NCBI GenBank assembly: GCA_018697195.1
Contig: CM031864.1
Coordinates: 19,669,316-19,733,315, forward strand
Origin: Certhia americana
Taxonomy: Eukaryota; Chordata; Aves; Passeriformes; Certhiidae
DNA: 64,000 nucleotides
Direction: 5' to 3'
Under the pieces are notes generated by a model that was given only the letters and a program-made list of their open reading frames with translations, made no database searches and was not told where the DNA came from. Of this stretch, positions 47,271 to 60,692 are shown one piece after another (positions within the stretch are counted from its first letter, which is position 1; every line of letters begins with the position of its first letter). The position numbers and the translations under genes are program-made.

Positions 47271-50200
47271 CTGTATAAAATAAAATTTACAGGCAATTAA
47301 ACACCATAAATATTTACATTACAGGTCACCACTCCTCTTTAGAAATCAGTTGAATGGTAAAATACAAAATCTTGTTTAAAAAAAGCATTCAGGAGAAAAC
47401 ACTGCTCCCAGCTGCTGAAGAACTTCTGATAACTGCCAGACATTGTTAAAATGTTCAGATACCATATTTCAGGCCATCTACAGGTTGTCAATGGATCCCT
47501 CCATCCACTGGGTAGACTACTTCCCTCCATGCATTTTGACAGTGCTTTTAATATGCCTTTTGCCAATCCATCTCCTGTTCTCTCTCTCTCTCAAAAAAAA
47601 AAAAAAATCAAGTTCCTTTAACCTCTGCACAGGACAGATAGATCTTAAAACATGCTTCACAGACATAGAAAGGTCAACAGTATTGCGGAACTACCCAGCT
47701 AGTATCAATCATGCTTTTATTAATCATAGCTCCAAATTCTGCATCATTACAGACTGCCTTTTGTTTCCACAATCTGTGTCTATTTATTCCCATATGACAA
47801 ATATCCCCAGTAATAAGTTCTTCTTTCTGCAGAGAAACTAAAGTTACCAAATGTCAGAAATAAATTTTATGCTTGCAAGAGTGAGAATTGGTATGAAGAT
47901 TTAGACAAAGAAATACGTATGTTTGTTTGTTGCAGACAAGCACGAGACTTCTCCCTTTGAACTCTTCCTTTTGGATATTTGATCTCTAGACAATTAGTCA
48001 AACAATGGATTGCTTGTCACACTCCTGTCAAGGGAACAGCATGCATGAAAGACATGGGATGGTAGGACCCCAGATCCTAAACAGTTATATGGACCCCTAA
48101 CCTCAGCTTTAGTCATACAACGATGATTTTGCCCTGCCAAAATAATGTTTTCATAAAAGCTGTGACAATTGTTTTGCTGCTCGGTAGCATGCAGGGCTTA
48201 CAGCTGTACTGTGGTTTACAGAACACCTTAACCAACAACAGAAAGGGTTTCCACATCCAAAAGGCCAGCAGAACAGAGATAAACTTCCTTTCAATCCTGA
48301 GGCACAAGAAGTGAGTTATCAGCTCTGGTGGAACATAGACAGACAAGGTGGTCTATCTTCTGGAAGGGCCAAGCCCATTTTGCAGCCAGTGATAAGAAGT
48401 ATCAGGTTATGAAGTTCCCTGACAGCATGGATGGACATGAAGATAAGAAACACACAGAGCCATTTCAGACTGAACTCCTGATACCTAAGAAGCAGCCAAA
48501 TAAAGACAAGGCACATCATTAATCTTACACAATAGACATCATCAATATGAACTCTTCCAAAGTTCTCATACATGGAAATCCACAATTTCCAAGGCAATGC
48601 TATATTTGTATTTCAACATATGGGCTCCTCAGCAACTTTACATCACTAAGTAGAAGAAAATCAGAGGTAAGAGTGTGTGGAACAGTTAAGTTTCAAGAAC
48701 TAGAAAATAAAAACCCAATACGCAACTCCTCCCAAATATTCAAGGTAAGATTAAATCAGATCTTCAACTTCTAGTTAAAGTATTTCCTTCTAGTTCCAAC
48801 ATTCTCCAAACTGTAATGTAAAAGTTTACATCTAATTGATTTTATACATAAATTAAAGATGCCTATAGAAAGCTAAAGATGAAGATTAAGTAATAATTAT
48901 ATGTACCAGCAAAACTTTCAAAACAAGAAGAGATAAGGCTGTTTGCCTTGCTCACAGAGACAAGAAAAAGAGTAAGGTAGTATTCTGCTTTAAGTAGCAG
49001 AGAGGATGTGGTAGGGATGTAAAATGAAATGAGAGATTCTTGTCAGATTCAACTGACTCAAAAGCTGGCAGAAGAAAAAGATTAAATAGAGATTAATAGA
49101 ATAAAAAAAAAATAAAAACAAAAAACTGAAAAATATTTGGATAAACAGAGAGCAGTAAGTTACTTCTTCCTGTGTTGAAAACAACTCCTACAGTCCCTAA
49201 GAAAGCCTTGGTAGCCTAATAGCTCATAAGCACAATGCTCACACTGCAACTCAGGATCTCTTCACAGAACTTCTTTCAGCTGTTTTACTTCATTAGCTGC
49301 ATTATGGGAAATCTAAAACTAGCTTCAGAGAGGAAGAAGAGATGAGACAACAGACAAGGCAAACATACTGTCAGCTCAAAAGTACAAAAACTTCTGAAGT
49401 TCACCATCAGACAAGAGGGCAAACAGAAAAGGAAAGAGCCAACTGAAGAGGAATAAGCTACATTAATATAAGGGATTCATGACACATTCCTTTAGAAATA
49501 AACCCCTACAAAGGGAAAGCAGTCTTGCTGCCCAAGAGTCACCCTCCCTTGGAATTCATAAAGAGTTTGGGTTGATCTCTTCTGCTTAGTTAAAGGTATT
49601 CATATCATGACAGTTGGATTGAGTAGAGACACAAAACATACACATAATTATTCACTATTTTAAAAATACAAACACACATACACCCCTCATGCACACAAAA
49701 CAACAAAACACATACATACCTCAGAATCTTTTTCTTTCTAAGAAGGATAATTTCAAGTGTAAATGTAACTTCAAAATTACTTTTTGTAATAATTTGAGTG
49801 TAGGTACTTACCTTGCAGCCAGTTCTTCTGTTACAGTAATGAAGTTTGAGTAAAACAGCCATTGGCTTTCTACTTCCAGTAAAAAGCCTTATATTACTTG
49901 ATAGTCTCTTCTATTTGGTTTGCATCTAACTGTATTATCATTTACTGTACCCAGGAAGCTTGTCTGAAAAAAAGAAACAGCACACACACACAAAAAAATA
50001 AGGTTTATAAGAGCATCTTTACTTCAGGCACATATTTTATACAGCTTCCCCACACTTCAGCTAAAATGCATGAAGCTGTAATGAAACACTGACCCTACAG
50101 CTTCCTTTGCTTTGTCAGACACTTCCCCAGCCATCAAAGAGTTTCGTAGTAAGTAATTACTTAATTATCTTCTGGTGAAGTTAAGGGCAGGCATAACCTA

Positions 50201-50802
50201 CAACCAACAGTTGACACAAATTTGCAGCATGATTTTAGAGCTCATTAGGCATTTACTCCCTATCAAAAATACAGTTTATTTTATAGAAGAAGAATAAACT
50301 ATTTTAAAAATATGGTAACTTTGTGTTTTTTCCTTATGTCTCATCAAGAATGAACAGGAGGCAAGGATTTTGACCTGTTCACTTGTTTGCTTTAATGAGT
50401 TTACTTGGGCAGCTGCTCTGTATAGAAGCTGTAAGGCCCAACCTTGCAAATTTTTGCTTATATGAAGAACCCGAAATTGGTGATTAACCTAAAAAGATGT
50501 AGTTTGTTACCCCAATAAGTAACATCAACTATAGCAAGAGTACATTTTCTGTTACAGTTATCATAGAGCCATCTCCTATGCATGTTAAGAAAGTAAGAAA
50601 CTAATATTCACATAAGAAGCAAAAAAGATACCAGAGGAACATGGTTGGCATGGTTTCCAGATAAAATAAGTTATAGCTTACCTTTACTCATTAAGGGACA
50701 CAGGTTTAGGAGTTTTCTCTAAAGCAACTCAGAAATCTCGCAAGACAGGCAGCAGCTACAAGGTGCTTTAAAAACGCCTCCAGACTTTATTTTCCTTCAT
50801 AC
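47271..50802 (-). other. FRRS1: FRRS1 5' UTR intron(s)
   Basis: The coding exon begins at a splice acceptor, so this stretch up to the CpG island should be intronic with perhaps small untranslated exons. One consensus donor (CAAG|GTAAGT, exon end 49812) and another (AAAG|GTAAGC, exon end 50682) are present. It also holds a TC repeat plus A14 run at 47579-47606. The 132-codon plus-strand frame at 47443-47841 runs through that microsatellite and has no recognisable domain. Confidence 0.6.
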
Positions 50803-51090
50803 CTGCTACCGATCTTCTATTAAGCAAATACACTTTCGAAAAAAAGTATCCACTGCGAGCACTGGCTGGCATCAGTTTAACCAAAGCATTAGCACAAAGG
50901 CTGCAGCAGCAGCAGCTGAGCCCCTCCAGAGCTCTCTCCTGTTCTGGCAGCGGGCGGGGCTGGTCGCGGAGCGGCGGCGCTGCCCGGGCCAAGGCTCCGA
51001 GTGCCCGCCCCGGCTTTGCTGCCGGCCGGCAAACCCCGAACGGCGGCCCGGGGAGCTGTCAGGGTGCCTAATTCCTCTACAGCCTCCCAG
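50803..51090 (-). promoter_or_regulatory. FRRS1: CpG-island promoter and probable exon 1 of FRRS1
   Basis: The sharp GC- and CpG-rich block (about 50930-51090, GGGCGGGG and CCGGCCGGC) is the only island between FRRS1 and AGL on the FRRS1 side. On the minus strand it runs into a possible first exon with donor GCAG|GTATGA (exon end 50803). A later donor at 50682 is an alternative. There is no clear TATA, as usual for island promoters. The exact start site cannot be set from sequence alone. Confidence 0.55.
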
Positions 51091-53587
51091 CGCTGGAGGG
51101 AGGGATGGCCGGCTGGGTTAACAGCTAGAGTTATACTGAGAGATTGGCCTTCTGGAAGCTTGCAGAAATTCCCGCTGCTATTCGTGGGCCGCAAGGCGGT
51201 CACATATATTGGCTTGCAAAATCAGGCCTTTCTTATCAAGAAAGCAAATAAATACCGGCTGTAACTGGGGCTTTGCTGGCAGAAACTGCAATTGCTTACA
51301 CAGGCTTCTCTGATTTCTGTATTGCTTAAATCCGAGTTCTCAATTGTTCACGAAGTGAACACATAAAGACAGTTAAAAATCCAATGGGAATTTTGCCCTA
51401 CCACAGCACAGAAATATTGTGTTTGTGTTAAAAAAAATCTTTACTGGACAGCTCTAGTGATTCAGTTGCTTACTAGTAGTTCTGAGCAGTTCTAGAGATC
51501 TTAGTACTATTAATTCAGTAATATTTTCTTAAAAAAACCCATCTACTAAAATATACCAGACTTGGAACTGTTCACCATTTCTGTAAAAGCAGAGCATTAT
51601 CTTTTAGAGGAACTCTGTGATAACATATTAAAAATAAATTTAACATGAAAAACAATAAGGGATAACTTTGCCTAATCAGAACAATTATTTGACTGTTACA
51701 CTTGTATTATCTTGCTCATGGGAGTCACTGGAAGCTGAGATCTTACTCAGAATTCAGTAACTGAAGAAACTTAATGCATAAAGCAATAGCTTGAAGTGAA
51801 ATATGGCTATTTCCCCCTAGGTGGGGGAAAAAAATAATTCTGTTTACAACTATATACTAAAGTTCCCATATATGAAAGATTTTGATAAAATTGCAGTATA
51901 TATAAGTATGTACAAGCTTTATTATGTGCTTGTGTGTTTTTAACCAATACAAATACATTATTAGTAAGACAAATAATAACATAAATATATTTACAGTAAG
52001 AAAACTGGTGACCAGAGGGACCAGTATTCTTGACAATATTTAAGTTCATAGCTTTCACAGAGTATAGTGGAATTAATATACAAATATTTTAAGATATTAT
52101 TTTAGGGTCTTGGCTTATTGACAGAACAGGGTATATATGTCTGAAACATTATAATATATATGAGCATATATGGAAGTAATTTCCTCATTAAGACCCACGA
52201 AGAGGGATGAAAATGCAAGCTACAATTCTGTTGGTTATCAGGGTTTAGGAAGAACAAATAATTTTTCTGTGAAAAGTACAGAGAGTAAGGGAGGGAATAC
52301 AGTTTTGCTAATCATTGTATAGTGTCTCTTATTTCAAAATATGTTAGCTATTGCTAAAGAGCTGTGAAACAAGAAAACCAAGAAAACACCAAGAGAACCA
52401 GAGAGAAGAAAAAACAAACTACTGAGTACAAGCCCCCATTCTACAGCATGGGCAATCATCAATCCAGCTGTAAAAGGCTCTTTTCAAACATATCAGTCTC
52501 TTTTAAAAAATAATAAAATCAATAGTTCTGCATCCTTAATGTTTCTATGAAAGGGTAGTGCATGCTAATTTGTTAAGTGTCATATCCAGTATAAAGTAAA
52601 TAGCATGCATTAGGGTGTATGAATTATAAAAAGTCCACAGCTGCATCTTCTTTGTAAAATGTACTGCAACTGCTGTTAGTGTGTTCATAACAATTCTCTA
52701 TTTATTACAAAGCAGATCTTCTAGCTTAACCAAATGAGATAGAGACATAGAGGGCAGGTGAGTGGGTTTGAATCTTCCTGCAAGCCTGAAGAGAGATAAA
52801 GCTGTGTAACCTACTATTGACCTGTGTCAGAGGAGGAGCACATCAAGTGGCAAATGAATGACACAACATCTAACATGAAAAGAAGCTGATGAGGTTTTTT
52901 GCATGGTTTAAGTAAGTAAGTGAAAGCTTATAATTTTGAAAGCAACAGGAATTTCATAGAGGAGACTTCATTCCAAGTACATAAAGGGGAACTTCTCTTG
53001 CTTAAGAACTGAGAAAGCAATTAAGTAAATATATATAATTTTGGAAATTAGCTATTGTGCAGTTCAAGATTTATACTGATAGCTATGCTACTTTTAAGCC
53101 CAAAGCAATATGGAAAACAATAAGCCATTGAAGCTAGATCTGAAGAGAACCCATGTTACTATGTGATTCCTTCTAATCAACTTTCCTCTATGATACTAAG
53201 CTAACTATTCAGTAAAACTCTGGCATTTTAGGTCAGACCTTGCTCAAATTTCATAAATGTGCATTGAGCATTGTTATCTTATATATGAAGAATTCTTCCT
53301 ACCAAACCAATTTGTATATGGTGGGGTTTTTTTCCTCCCAAAGAGAGGGAGTTGAGTAATTGAAATAATCTTGACCATCTAAAAGGAAACAAATGATGAT
53401 AAAGTCACAACGTAGGATGAGATATTTTACTCCATAATTAATAATTTATTTTCCCTTGAGCTTTGGCACTGTTTCATACTTACCCGTTTTACCAACTTAC
53501 TGTTAATTTACAAAATAAACTATTCCCCTTATGTTCAGAAATGTCCTTCTACTGTATGCATTTTTTGGTTCTTTATTAATCACATTA

Positions 53588-53608
53588 TTTTTTTTTTTTT
53601 TTTTTTTT
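53588..53608. repeat. Poly(T) tract
   Basis: 21 consecutive T. It could be an old poly(A) tail of a minus-strand retro-insertion, but no element body was recognised beside it. Confidence 0.8.
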
Positions 53609-56600
53609 AATGTCACACATAAAATTCAGACTTGGAACTGTATTTATTTGTAAACCTAGAAGTAAAAGGCATTTTACAGTTTTCAGTCAATGACTGTAAC
53701 AAGCCACCTGGTGGCAGTAGCCAATCAGTCAAATAAGATTTGCCAGTCGCCTGCATAAGAAACCTGCCTTGGTTTTGCATCTCTAGTATGACACAATAGC
53801 TGAAGTCCCTGCCCCATAGCTTTCTACCAAAGTATGTATCCACTTAGACTTAAATAGGTTTTGTTTTTTTTTTTTTAAAGTACTTCATTGCTTATCTGAA
53901 ACGAAATATTTAAGATTGGTTCCCTGATATCAATTTGAGATCTGTAAAGGTGTTATGAGAAAATGACCACAACCCATCACTTTTCTGAGTCTCCACTTAT
54001 GCAGTGTCCAACACATATAAATTGATAAAGGACTTCAGTAAAATCATTTCATCCCATTCAAGTGATGTGGGTCAGTGCTTTATCTGATGCACACTATCAA
54101 GTTTTATCTGATAAAAGTACTGAATTATTAACTTCATTGAGTTTTCTGTATTTTCTGACTATTGCTGTGATGCTCTTTTAAATTATTAATTTTACTATAT
54201 CAGCAACATGTGATAAGTTTTTATTGTTGTGCTTTACAGGGAGCAAAGAGCTTGCTGGCAAAGGCATTGACCTGGAAGTGCTCCAGCGTAAGGCACTTTA
54301 GACCTGATTACAGAATTCATAATGTCAAGCTAAGATTATTGAAATCTCGTACAACATTCTCTCACACAATCAGTTTCTTTGCCAGCCAATCTCAATTCCA
54401 CCTTTGCCCCCACAGCTTTTTTCCTCTGCCCTTTCACTTGGATTAGGAACTAATTTTCCTACTCTTTTTCATCTCATCTCAGAAATTCTTTCACAGACAA
54501 CCCATTTCCATTTCCTCAACTTCTCTTAGCAGCTGCTAATTTGACTCCTTCGTGGTTTCTAAATGCATTCTGTGTTCAGACCCAGCATGCCTGTGGTTTT
54601 GCAGTTGATCTGGGTTCAAGCACAAGCAGTCCTGCTGGAGGGATGATGCAGAGCACTTTCAGTTGTAGCAATATTCTAGTTATTATGTGCTCAGTGCCCC
54701 TGTGGGGCACCACGTGGTGATGTTTGAGTACTCTCCACGGGAAGGGCTGCAGGGATTTTAGCTCTTACTTTAACAAGTCTCACCTAAAGGTTTGTAGAGA
54801 CTTTCAAAAGCTAATAAACCAGTCAGACCATAACAGGGCTGGTAAAAGGCATATCCAGCATTGTGAGCTGTGAGAAGATTGTTTTGTATCAGTTTTTAAG
54901 TGCTGTAAGCAGCAATCCCCAGTTGATGAGCACAGGGGAATATCAAGCAAGGTGTAAAGGGACCCAGTCCAGACAGGTTATGGAAAGCTGCCTCCTGCAC
55001 AGTGAGGTTAGTACATGGTCTCTTTGGAAGCCAGTATCTCCAAGGAAGTTCCACATTTTCTCAGAAGCAAAATACCAAAGCCGTTTTATTGTACGAGACA
55101 CTAATTCCTCCAGCTGAAATGGAGACCAGTGCTTTGTGCTGAGGTAAAATACTCCAAATAATGTACAGCAGCAGCAGTTTGTCCCAAATACAGCAGTAAT
55201 TCCTAGGTCCTGGGTGCTCACATAGGAACCACTGCCCAGTGGCAAACTACTTCTTATCAGTAATCCTAAACTTAAATTTGTGGATAACCAAAAGACCTGA
55301 TGAAATCAATGAGACAAACACTAAGGAGTTTTATTTTCTGGAAGCAGCATTTGGAGATGGTTCAACTGCAAATGTGTTGTCTGATTGCTGTGCAGCAAAA
55401 GATTTGCCAGTCTGTATTCCAGCTTTGTAGCACTCTAGTACAAACCACTCTTATATATCTCATGTTTAATATTTTTTAAAACAAATGCTTGTATTCATAC
55501 ATTTGGTGAAATATTTTCTTTCTGCAATATATTACACCATGTTAGCCTATTCAAATTACCCTGGCTTGAGTTCTGCCTGCACTGAAAGATTACAGTGTAG
55601 GACTACAGTTCCCAATACTAGCTTTCAGATAAATTCATGCGATTATTTCTTCGTTTAAAAATCAGATGTCAAATACATAGAACAAAAAGCAAAATCAGCT
55701 GGTTGCCATTTGAACTCAAAGACCTATCTAGGTAATATTTAAGGATTATTATTTTAATGGACCAGGAAAATATTCACACTATTCTCAGTACAGTTTGATA
55801 CATTAGGAAGGAACATCATAAAGGAGATGGAGTGTGTAAGAGACACTCTGAATATTTATTTTTGAAAAGGAAATAGATCTGCTTGATAAGACATTGTTAC
55901 AGTTCATTTAGGAATAGATCCACAGAATTTTAAAATCTCAGCTATGGAACAATTCACAGGAAGATAGAAGTGCTGATAGTGGTTCAGCACAGTGCTATAA
56001 TATGTTCTCCTTCTACAACAAAAATTGGCCCAGTATATGTGAAATAATTTTACACTTAACCAAGTTAAATGGTACAAGAATATAATTCAGATATTTGATT
56101 TTGTTTTCCAAGTCACCATATTTGCAGATGACTAATGTCAAATTAATGTGATGCTGTTAGCTAAAGCACAGTCAAATGTATCTTAAGCATTATGTGAAAA
56201 GCTACCTTTAATGACATTTTATATGGTCCTCTTTAAAGATATTTGCATCGAATGTTACAATTTTTCATTAAAAATTAACTTTCTATGGATGTTAGAGCAT
56301 TGATTATTTGAGGCCACACAGTAGAAGAATGGCCAAACTGGAATTGAAAACAAACCCAAAATCTGATCTTTGAAAGGTCAAATCAACATTGCCTTACATG
56401 AAAGGCCAGTAAGGACAAACTAAATACATTTGTGTCCTAGCCTCTCCATCTCATATGATTTCTGACTTAAATAGGCATTTTTATTCCAGCCTCTCACTTA
56501 TTCACTGCCCATCAGGCTATTGCAATCTGTCTAGCCATTTAGAAGGGACTTTTTAAAAAAAGCTGTAGGTGATTATGTCAATGTTCTCACTAATGTTTTC

Positions 56601-57100
56601 ACTCAATACTAGAGTCTGATGTCCAAGAATATATCCAAATTTCTGCTGAGCATGTAACTGTCTAAGAAAGCACTCATTTTCAGTCACTGCATAACAAATA
56701 TCTAACTCAGAAAAGACTGCAGTTTAACCAAACTGCAGAGATAAAGAATTATAAAGAAAAGGAACTTTCTTTCAAGTTTGCATTTCTGGTTGAGAAATCC
56801 CCATTAGAAAACAAAAGCTAGACAGAAGATTCAACACCTCTTAAGGTTATTTTGTTTGAACAGTAACACAGTGTTAACTCATGAATTTACAGGGTATCAG
56901 TGCAGAGCATTGAGAAAAAATGTCACTTTAAATTTATATACTCTCATATTTCCTGTACACAGGCCAAAGGAATCTGCTTTTAATTTTAGTTAGATGTTCA
57001 GTTAAGTTCTCTCTGTGCTAGTTGGCTTTTACTGTTGTTATTGGGAACTAATTTTCTGTTATTAAAAATAAAAAACTACTGCCACCATGTAAGCACTCTG

Positions 57101-57128
57101 AGTTCCCACACTTTACATCGTGGGAACT
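57101..57128. repeat. Perfect inverted repeat (stem-loop)
   Basis: AGTTCCCAC, a 10-base spacer, then GTGGGAACT. Pairing extends outward through ACTCT with one bulge and one mismatch. Confidence 0.75.
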
Positions 57129-58390
57129 TAAGAGTACTTCTTACCTTTTAAAAGTACTTAGGGTACTTTTCACCCTTTAAAACAGGCATAAGCAATATGA
57201 CATTAGTGAGATGTGACACCTAGTGAAAAGTTCTCCAAAGTGTATTGACAAGTGTTCTGTAATACTTTGTTGCAAAACGGGAGGCAAGAAAAGAGGGCCA
57301 CTAGGAAGGTGTTTGAGGAAGGACTGAAGAATTCTGGTATGAGTACATTTGCAAATGCTGCAAAATTATTTCCTGATGATTAACATTGATATGGTATGTT
57401 ACTCTTATTTTGAAGCAAGTATTGATCATTTCCTGCTGTGGTATATCATAATCACACACAGAAAAACTGCAAACTGAAGATAAAATGGCACTGTGAAAAT
57501 CACCCCTTAGATGCCAGTGTAGCAATGCTCAGTTGGTGTTGGCTGTGTTCTAGACAAAAGTGCAGTGCTCAAAGACAGCACTTATGTGTACATGTTTTGC
57601 TGGTGTGGTTTTCACACAGAGAAAAACTGCTCAGTTTACATGTGCTAAATGAACAATAGACACAAAGACTGTAAGGGATGGGCCAGCATAAGAGATGATG
57701 CTGATGGAGAAATGATTAGAGAAGTCTGCTCTGTTCCTGATTACACTTCATCAAGAGATCTTCAACATTCATCATCTTTGAAACAGTTTGTTGTTTTTTT
57801 TAATATTGAATTCAAGGCAAATGAAATGATATTGTTCCAATTATTAAGTGATTTCACAGTACCTAGGAAACTTTTTTTGCTTTGTAGTGAATCAAATCCT
57901 TTATTTACACTATTGACATCTGGTTTAGCTACAGTAACAAATGATGTCAAAATAACTGGCTCAGGATTGGTTTCCTAATGTTTTTTGTCTAAGACACTAA
58001 AAAAAAAAAAACGTTTTCATCAACCTGGGTACATTTCAAAATCTGTCTCAATGCATAGTACAGAGGAGATGTGCCAGTGCAAACCTAGTAATGGTAGAGT
58101 GAGTTTCTGTATGGAATAAGGAAATTGAAAGAGCCACATTTTAAAACTTTGTAACAGCAGAGAAATTGCATTCAATAATACCCTTTTGGTTCCTATCTTG
58201 CTTTTCACAATATATTCAACATGCACTTTAGGATAATTATTTATGCAAAGGACTTGGCTACATAGGCATTACTTGCTCTCCCTCTCTTAGAGCTGCTCTC
58301 TGTGTAAGCAGCTCATGACATTTCTAAATCCCAGCCCATTTGCAGGGACAGGACAACAGCAAGCCTGGAGAAAAACACACTTCTGCAAGG

Positions 58391-58433
58391 CTCTGTGGCA
58401 GAGCAACTTCAACTCTGTGGCAGTCACTTCAAC
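58391..58433. repeat. 22-bp tandem duplication
   Basis: CTCTGTGGCAG followed by AGCAACTTCAA in copy one and TCACTTCAAC in copy two. Confidence 0.75.
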
Positions 58434-60080
58434 CTACTGAAGCGTGAAGAGCACCCTAGAAAAAAGATGGTCCAGATCTCTTTCAATTACCTCTGTTGGT
58501 TTTGTTCCTATGACTTCCATAACTGTTGATGCTTCTTGTATTTCCCATTCCTATGTTGTATCATCTTCTTTTCTGGGACACATCCAATTCAGAGGAAACA
58601 GCCAGCACACCAGGAGAGCCAGGGTTCTGCTAGGTGCAAGTCTGTCCTGTATATGAATGCAGGCCAGCAAGCTGAGTAAAGAATAAGGGGGCTGGGAAAG
58701 ACAATGACAGTCAGAGAATTCTACTGGGCACTCAGGAAATAGCCATGTGAAATAACTCAGATTGTAAGTATCACATCTGAATCATATCTGAATGAGCCTT
58801 GATGAGGTGAATTTTAAGGGAACTGCACTCACAGAGGTATCATTCCTTTTACCATCATTGTGTCTAGGAACACTAATATATGGGGCATACAAGTTGACAT
58901 ATTCACCTATGCCCACATGAAAACCTTCCTCAACTATAGCAAAAAACATTAACTGTAATGAGGAACAAACAGATTTCTTGAAATTTTCAGAGGGAGGAGC
59001 AAGTAAATGAGAAGATAAAGGAGAAAAGCTACCAAATGATAAAAAACTTCAGTCTGAGATGAGTGGAAGTGTTTCCAGGAACATCAAGACCTTTGGACTT
59101 CCCCTAAACGCACTGTAATTGGATGAACACCCTGCAGTAAAACACACTCATAAGGGTATGCATGGGATGGCTGGAAGCAAATGGTTAAGCCTAAATTGTT
59201 TTGCAGATTCCTTCCAATTCCACAAAATATACCATCTTTGAGAAGAAGAAAAAAAAATAAAAAAGAAAAAACAAACTCAAACCATAACACCGTGACTGTA
59301 ATTTGAGAAGCACTTTTTTTTTTTTTAACGTATTTCTAGGCAATAAAAATAGACTGACCTTCCAAAGATGCAAGGCTGACCTTTACACAGGGGTGCAGTT
59401 AATGACTTCGGTGGTGAGAGGCCTGGAGCAACTGTCCCAGGTGTTCTGCAATACAAAGCAATGGTAAGGGCTGTCTGGTGTCAGCAGTTCGCATGACAGT
59501 ATGGTGCAAAACAAGGCGGCGAGGGGGGTTTGTCCTGGCGTTTGAGAATTTTTTAAAAACTACACTACCTCTTGGTCAAAGACAGATCCACGGAGCCTGT
59601 AGTCTTGTCCACACACTATATATAGCACTTAAACTCTGGCTGACATCATGTTTTTTCAGCAGCGCAGCCTATCAGGATGGAGCCTGCCGCCCGGCGCTGG
59701 GCGCCGGCCCTGAGGCAGCGGGGAACGCTGAGGGAACCCGGCGGAGCGGCGTTCCAGTCACGGCAAGGAGCGGCTGGGCCCAGAGGCATCAGCCGGGATA
59801 CTCCAGGCAACCTTTAAAGCCAGCTCGCCCTCAGCGGAGTGCCCGGTAAATCGCACAGAGCTCCGGACTCAGGTGCCCGGGCCCCGCAGGGACACCTCTC
59901 GTGCCTGTGCGCACCAGCCGAGTGCAAAGGCGCTGGTGGGGCCGTGGCTGTAGAGGCTGACAGGACACAGGTACCAGTACGCCGCGCTGTCCGACAGCCC
60001 TGCCGGGCTGCAGGGCCCAGGCTCGCGGAGAGATCAGCTCGCTCGCTGCCGCAACAGCGCGGGGCACGGGGGGAGTCCCT

Positions 60081-60167
60081 GGAGTACCCCTGAGGTATCT
60101 CCGGGAGAACCTTGGGGTATCCCTGAGGGAACCCTGGGGTAACCCTGAGGGAGCGCTGGGGTATGCC
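60081..60167. repeat. 22-bp minisatellite in the AGL CpG island
   Basis: TGGGGTATCCCTGAGGGAACCC (60113-60134), TGGGGTAACCCTGAGGGAGCGC (60135-60156) and a partial TGGGGTATGCC (60157-60167), preceded by a more diverged copy from 60081. Each unit contains the palindrome CCCTGAGGG. Confidence 0.8.
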
Positions 60168-60484
60168 AGAGATATCCTGTCCCTTCAGAGCGCGCTTCGC
60201 GGGGCCGCCAGCGGAGGGGCGGGAGCGGGAGCCAAGGGGCGGTGCCGGGGCGGCGCGGCGGGGCCGAGAGCGGAAGAACGGGGCAGGGCCGGGCCGGGCG
60301 GGACCGAGGCCGGGTGGAGCCTGAGGAGTGCACCCCTCTGGAGTGCGGAGGGGCGGGACCTGACGGGGAGAGAACGAGAGCGGAGGGGCGGGGTAGCCCC
60401 GGCCAAGCCGCCCCGCAGCGCCGCCGGGGCGGGTCCTGGGCTCTCGCGGGAGCTGCGCCGGCGCCGCCCGTCTCCGAGCGCGGC

Positions 60485-60692
60485 CGCCGCGGAACCAATA
60501 AACTTTGTTTAAAAAAAATAAAAGGCAAGAAAAGAGCAGGAAAGGAGCGGTGCCGCCGCGGCTGCGGGCAAGCGCGTTACTGACGGCCGAACCATCCCGG
60601 GGCGGCCGCTGCGGGCAGCTCCATCTCCGGCTCCGCTCGGCCTCGGCAGCCGTCGCCCTCCGCGGGGAGCTGCCCCTCCGGCGGGCCCGCTC
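60485..60692 (+). promoter_or_regulatory. AGL: AGL core promoter and probable non-coding exon 1
   Basis: A CCAAT box lies at 60495-60499. About 190 bp later comes a canonical donor CGCTC|GTGAGT (exon end 60692). Splicing to an acceptor before the first coding exon (TCCCTCACGGCAG, ending 61117) would give a short GC-rich 5' UTR. The start site is probably near 60520-60570. AGL genes are known to use alternative 5' exons, so others may exist in the island. Confidence 0.5.

Larger units (their letters stand above)
51091..59600. other. Intergenic region between divergent FRRS1 and AGL
   Basis: AT-rich and gene-free as far as can be seen. It contains a T-run at 53588-53608, a T-run near 53865-53877, a perfect 9-bp stem-loop at 57101-57128 next to a direct repeat (57135-57182), and a 22-bp tandem duplication at 58391-58433. 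Open frames up to about 109 codons show no known domain. Confidence 0.7.

Noticed and set aside
47443..47841. 132-codon plus-strand open frame
   Set aside because: It runs through a TC microsatellite and an A14 tract, lies in the FRRS1 5' intron, and has no known domain or splice context.
53588..53608. Poly(T) as a sign of a processed pseudogene on the minus strand
   Set aside because: The sequence on the side where the body should lie shows no recognisable gene or target-site duplication.
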